Source: Conchiformibius kuhniae DSM 17694 (GTDB taxonomy: Bacteria; Pseudomonadota; Gammaproteobacteria; Burkholderiales; Neisseriaceae). Taken from it: DNA of 64,000 nt. Position 1 is the stretch's first letter, and each line of letters starts with the position of its first letter. Made by a program: the position numbers and the translations under genes. The stretch lies in NCBI RefSeq assembly GCF_000428785.1, contig NZ_AUAP01000001.1, positions 310,001-374,000 of the forward strand, given 5' to 3'. Below, piece after piece: positions 63,053 through 64,000 of this stretch. The notes beneath the pieces were generated by a model. The model was not told the DNA's origin. It did not search any database and saw only the letters and a program-made list of their open reading frames with translations.

Positions 63053-64000
63053 ATGACCGAATCCCTGCACCTGCCCGCCGCCCGCGTCCGCGCCGCCGCC
63101 CTTGCCCTGCCCGGCTCCAAAAGCATCAGCAACCGTACCCTGCTCTTGGCAGCGCTGTCTGAAAATTCCTGCGAAATCCGTTCCCTGCTCAAATCGGACG
63201 ACACCGACCGAATGTTGGACGCGCTGCACGCACTCGGCATCAAAACCGAAACCGCCGCTTCAGGCAGCCTGCGCGTACACGGCTGCGGCGGACGTTTTCC
63301 CGCGCAAAAAGCCGATTTGTTTCTCGGCAATGCCGGCACCGCGTTCCGACCCCTGACCGCCGCGCTCGCGCTGCTGGGCGGCGATTACCGTCTGCACGGC
63401 GTGCCGCGCATGCACCAACGACCCATCGGCGATTTGACCGATGCCCTGCGCGTGGCGGGAGCGAACATTGATTTTCTTGGTGAAAATGGTTTTCCGCCGC
63501 TTCACATCGGCGCGTTTGCCGACACCGGCGCGGACATCATTCCCGTGCGCGGCAATGTGTCCAGCCAATTTCTGACCGCGCTGCTGATGGCTTTGCCGCT
63601 TACCCGCCGCGCCCGCACCATTGAGGTGCAGGGCGAACTGATTTCGCGCCCGTATATTGATATTACCCTGAATTTATTGCAACAATTCGGCGTAATGGTG
63701 GCGCATGACGATTACCGCCGTTTCCGCATTCCCGCCGATGCCCGCTACACCGCGCCCGCCGTCATCAATGTGGAAGGGGACGCATCGGGCGCATCGTATT
63801 TTTTGGCGGCGGGGCTGCTCGGCGGCGCGGCGGTGCGCGTGTGCGGCGTGGGCAAGCAATCCATTCAAGGCGACACCGCCTTTGCCCGCGAATTGGAAAA
63901 AATCGGCGCAAACGTGGTTTGGGGCGATGATTTTATTGAAGTTTCCCGCGATGCGGCGCAGCCCGTGCGCCCGTTTGACTTGGACGCGAACCACATTCCC
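63053..64000 (+). CDS. aroA: 5-enolpyruvylshikimate-3-phosphate synthase (3' end outside window)
   Basis: Sixth step of the shikimate pathway. Partial: 316 codons are visible and the frame stays open to the last base. Signatures are LPGSKSISNRTLLLAALS, LFLGNAGTAFRPLTAALAL (the LxxGNAGT loop), PRMHQRPIGDLTDAL, VSSQFLTALLMALP and EGDASGASYFLAAG. This is a class I type enzyme with the usual Gly in GNAGTA. Start at the ATG before TESLHLPAARV; the ribosome site is weak. Confidence 0.96.
   Translation, partial: MTESLHLPAARVRAAALALPGSKSISNRTLLLAALSENSCEIRSLLKSDDTDRMLDALHALGIKTETAASGSLRVHGCGGRFPAQKADLFLGNAGTAFRPLTAALALLGGDYRLHGVPRMHQRPIGDLTDALRVAGANIDFLGENGFPPLHIGAFADTGADIIPVRGNVSSQFLTALLMALPLTRRARTIEVQGELISRPYIDITLNLLQQFGVMVAHDDYRRFRIPADARYTAPAVINVEGDASGASYFLAAGLLGGAAVRVCGVGKQSIQGDTAFARELEKIGANVVWGDDFIEVSRDAAQPVRPFDLDANHIP

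Overview
The window is a chromosomal segment of a GC-rich betaproteobacterium of the family Neisseriaceae. Three things point there. The DNA-uptake-type word GCTGCCTGAA, often as the 12-mer AGGCTGCCTGAA, recurs on both strands inside genes and in inverted pairs; this is the dialect reported for the Simonsiella/Alysiella/Conchiformibius group rather than the GCCGTCTGAA of Neisseria proper. Neisseria-type dRS3 repeats (ATTCCC-N8-GGGAAT) sit in the intergenic spaces. Gene neighbourhoods such as sdhAB-sdhE-gltA-sucAB, holB-pilZ-tatD and a MisS-type kinase are neisserial. By eye the GC content is near 58-60 percent, which would fit Conchiformibius better than Simonsiella or Alysiella; genus placement is inference. 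No prophage, CRISPR array, rRNA or complete insertion sequence was seen.

Layout. 1-8116: TCA-cycle block (sdhA end, sdhB, sdhE, gltA, sucA, sucB). 8178-14091: ansA, purC, a SuhB-like protein and ribBA on the minus strand, then hisS and a YfgM-like gene on the plus strand. 14194-17083: acetoacetate use (scoA/scoB divergent from a thiolase). 17251-25791: transglutaminase-like tgpA, recB, rhomboid protease, Na/Pi cotransporter. 25899-31421: mdh, an amino-acid-binding lipoprotein, lysS, and a lipoyl-domain lpdA. 31673-38232: metF, then a PP2C phosphatase, a transmembrane Ser/Thr kinase with a MORN-repeat outer domain, a pseudoprotease/double-FHA membrane protein and a small zinc-motif FHA protein. 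38257-46655: proB, dapC, metK, a small membrane protein, trmA, a truncated Uma2 gene, an Nramp-like carrier, rarA. 46709-50683: lnt, holB, pilZ, tatD. 50854-58924: deoD, lysC, YgfX-like, conserved hypothetical, rarD, misS, yaaA, hom, ung. 59033-64000: tRNA-Glu, tRNA-Arg, a DEDDh exonuclease, proS, and the start of aroA.

How it fits together. The first 8 kb plus mdh and lpdA supply most of a TCA cycle (succinate dehydrogenase, citrate synthase, 2-oxoglutarate dehydrogenase E1/E2 and E3, malate dehydrogenase). scoAB and the thiolase would feed acetoacetate into it as acetyl-CoA using succinyl-CoA. lysC, hom and dapC belong to the aspartate-family pathway.

Two things stand out. First, 32537-38232 looks like a self-contained membrane phospho-signalling module: phosphatase, kinase and phosphothreonine readers, with two different outer domains as possible sensors. 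Second, a family of roughly 150-200 bp elements with terminal inverted repeats TAGGGCGTGTCATCA, most carrying dRS3 repeats, occupies nearly every gap over 300 bp. In four places the TAG at the element tip is the stop codon of the adjoining gene.
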